DNA of 64,000 nt. Origin: Anaerolineae bacterium (GTDB taxonomy: Bacteria; Chloroflexota; Anaerolineae; Aggregatilineales; JAFGMM01). Below are positions 62,917-64,000 of this stretch, in pieces. The notes under the pieces are model-generated. The model was not told where the DNA came from. It was given only the letters and a program-made list of their open reading frames with translations, and ran no database searches. Within the stretch, counting starts at the first letter, position 1. Each line of letters starts with the position of its first letter. The stretch is from NCBI GenBank assembly GCA_027494055.1, contig JAOSJO010000001.1:124001-188000 (forward strand), written 5' to 3'. A program made the translations under genes and the position numbers.

Positions 62917-64000
62917 ATGAAACGCATCATCAGCATTCTGGCGCTCGTCGCCATCGTACTCGTGACGTTCGGTACCCCGGTCGCGTCCGCGCAACAGGGG
63001 TCCGGGCGCTACGTCATCGTCTTCAACGGCAACCGCATCCCCGGCAACGCCGCCAACGCCATCGCCGCCGCCGGCGGCCAGTTGGTCAGGACGTTCCCCG
63101 AAATTGGCGTCGGCATCGCGGTATCGGGCGACCCGAACTTCGCCGCCAACGCCAGGGGCGTGCGGGGCGTTCAGCAGGCCGGTCCGAGCGGCGCGTTCAC
63201 CCTCCCCTCGGTGATGGTGTCCGAAGACCTCCAGGCGAACGCTCCTGACCCGGCAGTGGACATCGGCTATTACACGTACCAGTGGGACATCCGCCGCGTG
63301 GGCGCAGACCGGGCCTGGGACGTGACCACCGGGTCGCACGACGTGGTGGTTTCGATCATCGACACCGGCATCGCGTGGAATCACCCCGACCTGGCCCCGA
63401 ACGTGGTGTACACGGCCTGCTTCGCGGCCTTTACGACATGCACCCCCTATCCCACGCTGTCCTATCACGGCACGCACGTCGCGGGGACGGTTGCGGCGGC
63501 GTTCGGCGGCGGCGGGGCCGTGGGGGTTGGTCCAAACCTGGGCCTGGCCAGTTACAACGTGTTCGAGGTGATCAACGGCTCGGTGCTCGCGACGGACGAG
63601 GCCATCTGGGCGGCCATGCTGGACACAGCCGCGCGCGGCTATGAGGTCATCAACATGAGCCTGGGCGGCTACATCTTCTTCTCCGACGGCCACGCGGACG
63701 GCGCGGCCGTCTGGACCGCCTGGAACCGCGTCGCCAACTACGTGCGCAACGCCGGCGTGACCATCGTCGCCTCCTCCGGCAATGGCGGCGTGAGCCTCAA
63801 TGGCGCGATTGCGCACATCCCCGGCGACCTGCCGGGCATCATCAACGTCGGCGGGACCGGCATCCGCCCGGAGCCGACCTATCCACAGGTCGGGACCTAC
63901 GACGTGCTCGCCTACTACAGCAACTATGGCGCGTCGGTGACGCTCGTTGCGCCGGGCGGCGATACCGGCCCTGACGGCACCCCCTGGCCGTTCCCCGGCG
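62917..64000 (+). CDS. Secreted subtilisin-like serine protease (S8), C-terminus beyond window
   Basis: 361 residues are seen before the window ends. A signal peptide (MKRIISILALVAIVLVTFG, cut near PVASA) is followed by a propeptide of about 100 residues and the protease domain. The catalytic Asp149 lies in SIIDTGIAWNHP and His184 in YHGTHVAGT. INMSLGG and IVASSGNGG contain the conserved substrate and oxyanion residues. The catalytic Ser (GTS region) is beyond the edge. SD AAGGAG precedes the ATG. It is exported and probably degrades extracellular protein, like the metalloprotease at the other end. Confidence 0.92.
   Translation, partial: MKRIISILALVAIVLVTFGTPVASAQQGSGRYVIVFNGNRIPGNAANAIAAAGGQLVRTFPEIGVGIAVSGDPNFAANARGVRGVQQAGPSGAFTLPSVMVSEDLQANAPDPAVDIGYYTYQWDIRRVGADRAWDVTTGSHDVVVSIIDTGIAWNHPDLAPNVVYTACFAAFTTCTPYPTLSYHGTHVAGTVAAAFGGGGAVGVGPNLGLASYNVFEVINGSVLATDEAIWAAMLDTAARGYEVINMSLGGYIFFSDGHADGAAVWTAWNRVANYVRNAGVTIVASSGNGGVSLNGAIAHIPGDLPGIINVGGTGIRPEPTYPQVGTYDVLAYYSNYGASVTLVAPGGDTGPDGTPWPFPG

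Overview
The window is GC-rich bacterial chromosomal DNA (clearly above 60% G+C by eye, with one AT-rich patch near 41.1-42.0 kb). Gene content suggests a free-living heterotroph of the Chloroflexota (Anaerolineae-like). This is an inference from sugar ABC transporters with single-domain ATPases, the order rpmB / asp23 / fakA / fakB / recG / coaD, many TTG and GTG starts, and many short palindromic intergenic repeats. No rRNA, phage, transposase or CRISPR array was seen. One tRNA, tRNA-Cys(GCA), is present.

Layout. 1-2.1 kb: secreted zinc metalloprotease running off the left edge. 2.5 kb: tRNA-Cys with terminator. 2.7-7.7 kb (minus): first sugar-uptake operon (two permeases, binding protein, ATPase, Gfo/Idh/MocA dehydrogenase). 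8.1-10.7 kb: PAC2-family protein and a creatinase/prolidase-like protein with a degraded metal site. 11.0-16.2 kb: acyl-CoA synthetase fused to an SCP2-like domain, a flippase, and a UroD-like methyltransferase. 16.5-21.2 kb: DUF362 protein, a candidate structured RNA with its own promoter and terminator, tandem aldo/keto reductases, and a YceI-like lipoprotein. 21.2-28.6 kb: gatB, peroxiredoxin, NAD-dependent epimerase, a PLP trans-sulfuration enzyme, LarA with a small downstream protein, and a DUF350 membrane protein. 28.7-33.2 kb (plus): second sugar operon (binding protein, permease, ATPase, LacD-like aldolase). 33.3-36.3 kb: membrane protein and gyrB. 36.8-40.9 kb: leaderless ABC ATPase, zinc alcohol dehydrogenase, LLM-class oxidoreductase, M42 peptidase. 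41.1-42.0 kb: AT-rich island. 42.1-47.5 kb (minus): amylosucrase operon, GNAT, MOSC and membrane protein. 47.6-48.3 kb: fmdB-like/csoR-like unit with its own operator and terminator. 48.3-52.6 kb: phosphonate-type ABC system phnD-phnC-phnE with an outsized permease. 52.7-61.0 kb: paired small membrane proteins and the coaD/recG/fakB/fakA/asp23 housekeeping cluster, divergent from rpmB. 61.1-62.5 kb: fructosamine-kinase-like protein and low-molecular-weight tyrosine phosphatase. 62.9 kb to the end: secreted subtilase running off the right edge.

About twenty apparent frameshifts break otherwise intact, well-conserved genes, including gatB and recG. Many sit in short homopolymers (C3-C6, G3-G5, A5-A6) and each is corrected by one base, or in a few cases two. 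I read them as sequence or assembly errors rather than gene decay, and I give each such gene as one feature spanning the breaks. Coordinates are reliable, but protein sequences of those genes need re-joining.

The three substrate-binding-protein genes (minus-strand sugar operon, plus-strand sugar operon, phnD) are each followed by a strong stem-loop before the next gene. Recurrent intergenic repeats include a short palindrome with compensating arm changes, a roughly 180-200 bp element present in two inverted copies, and a CACGAA-type repeat.
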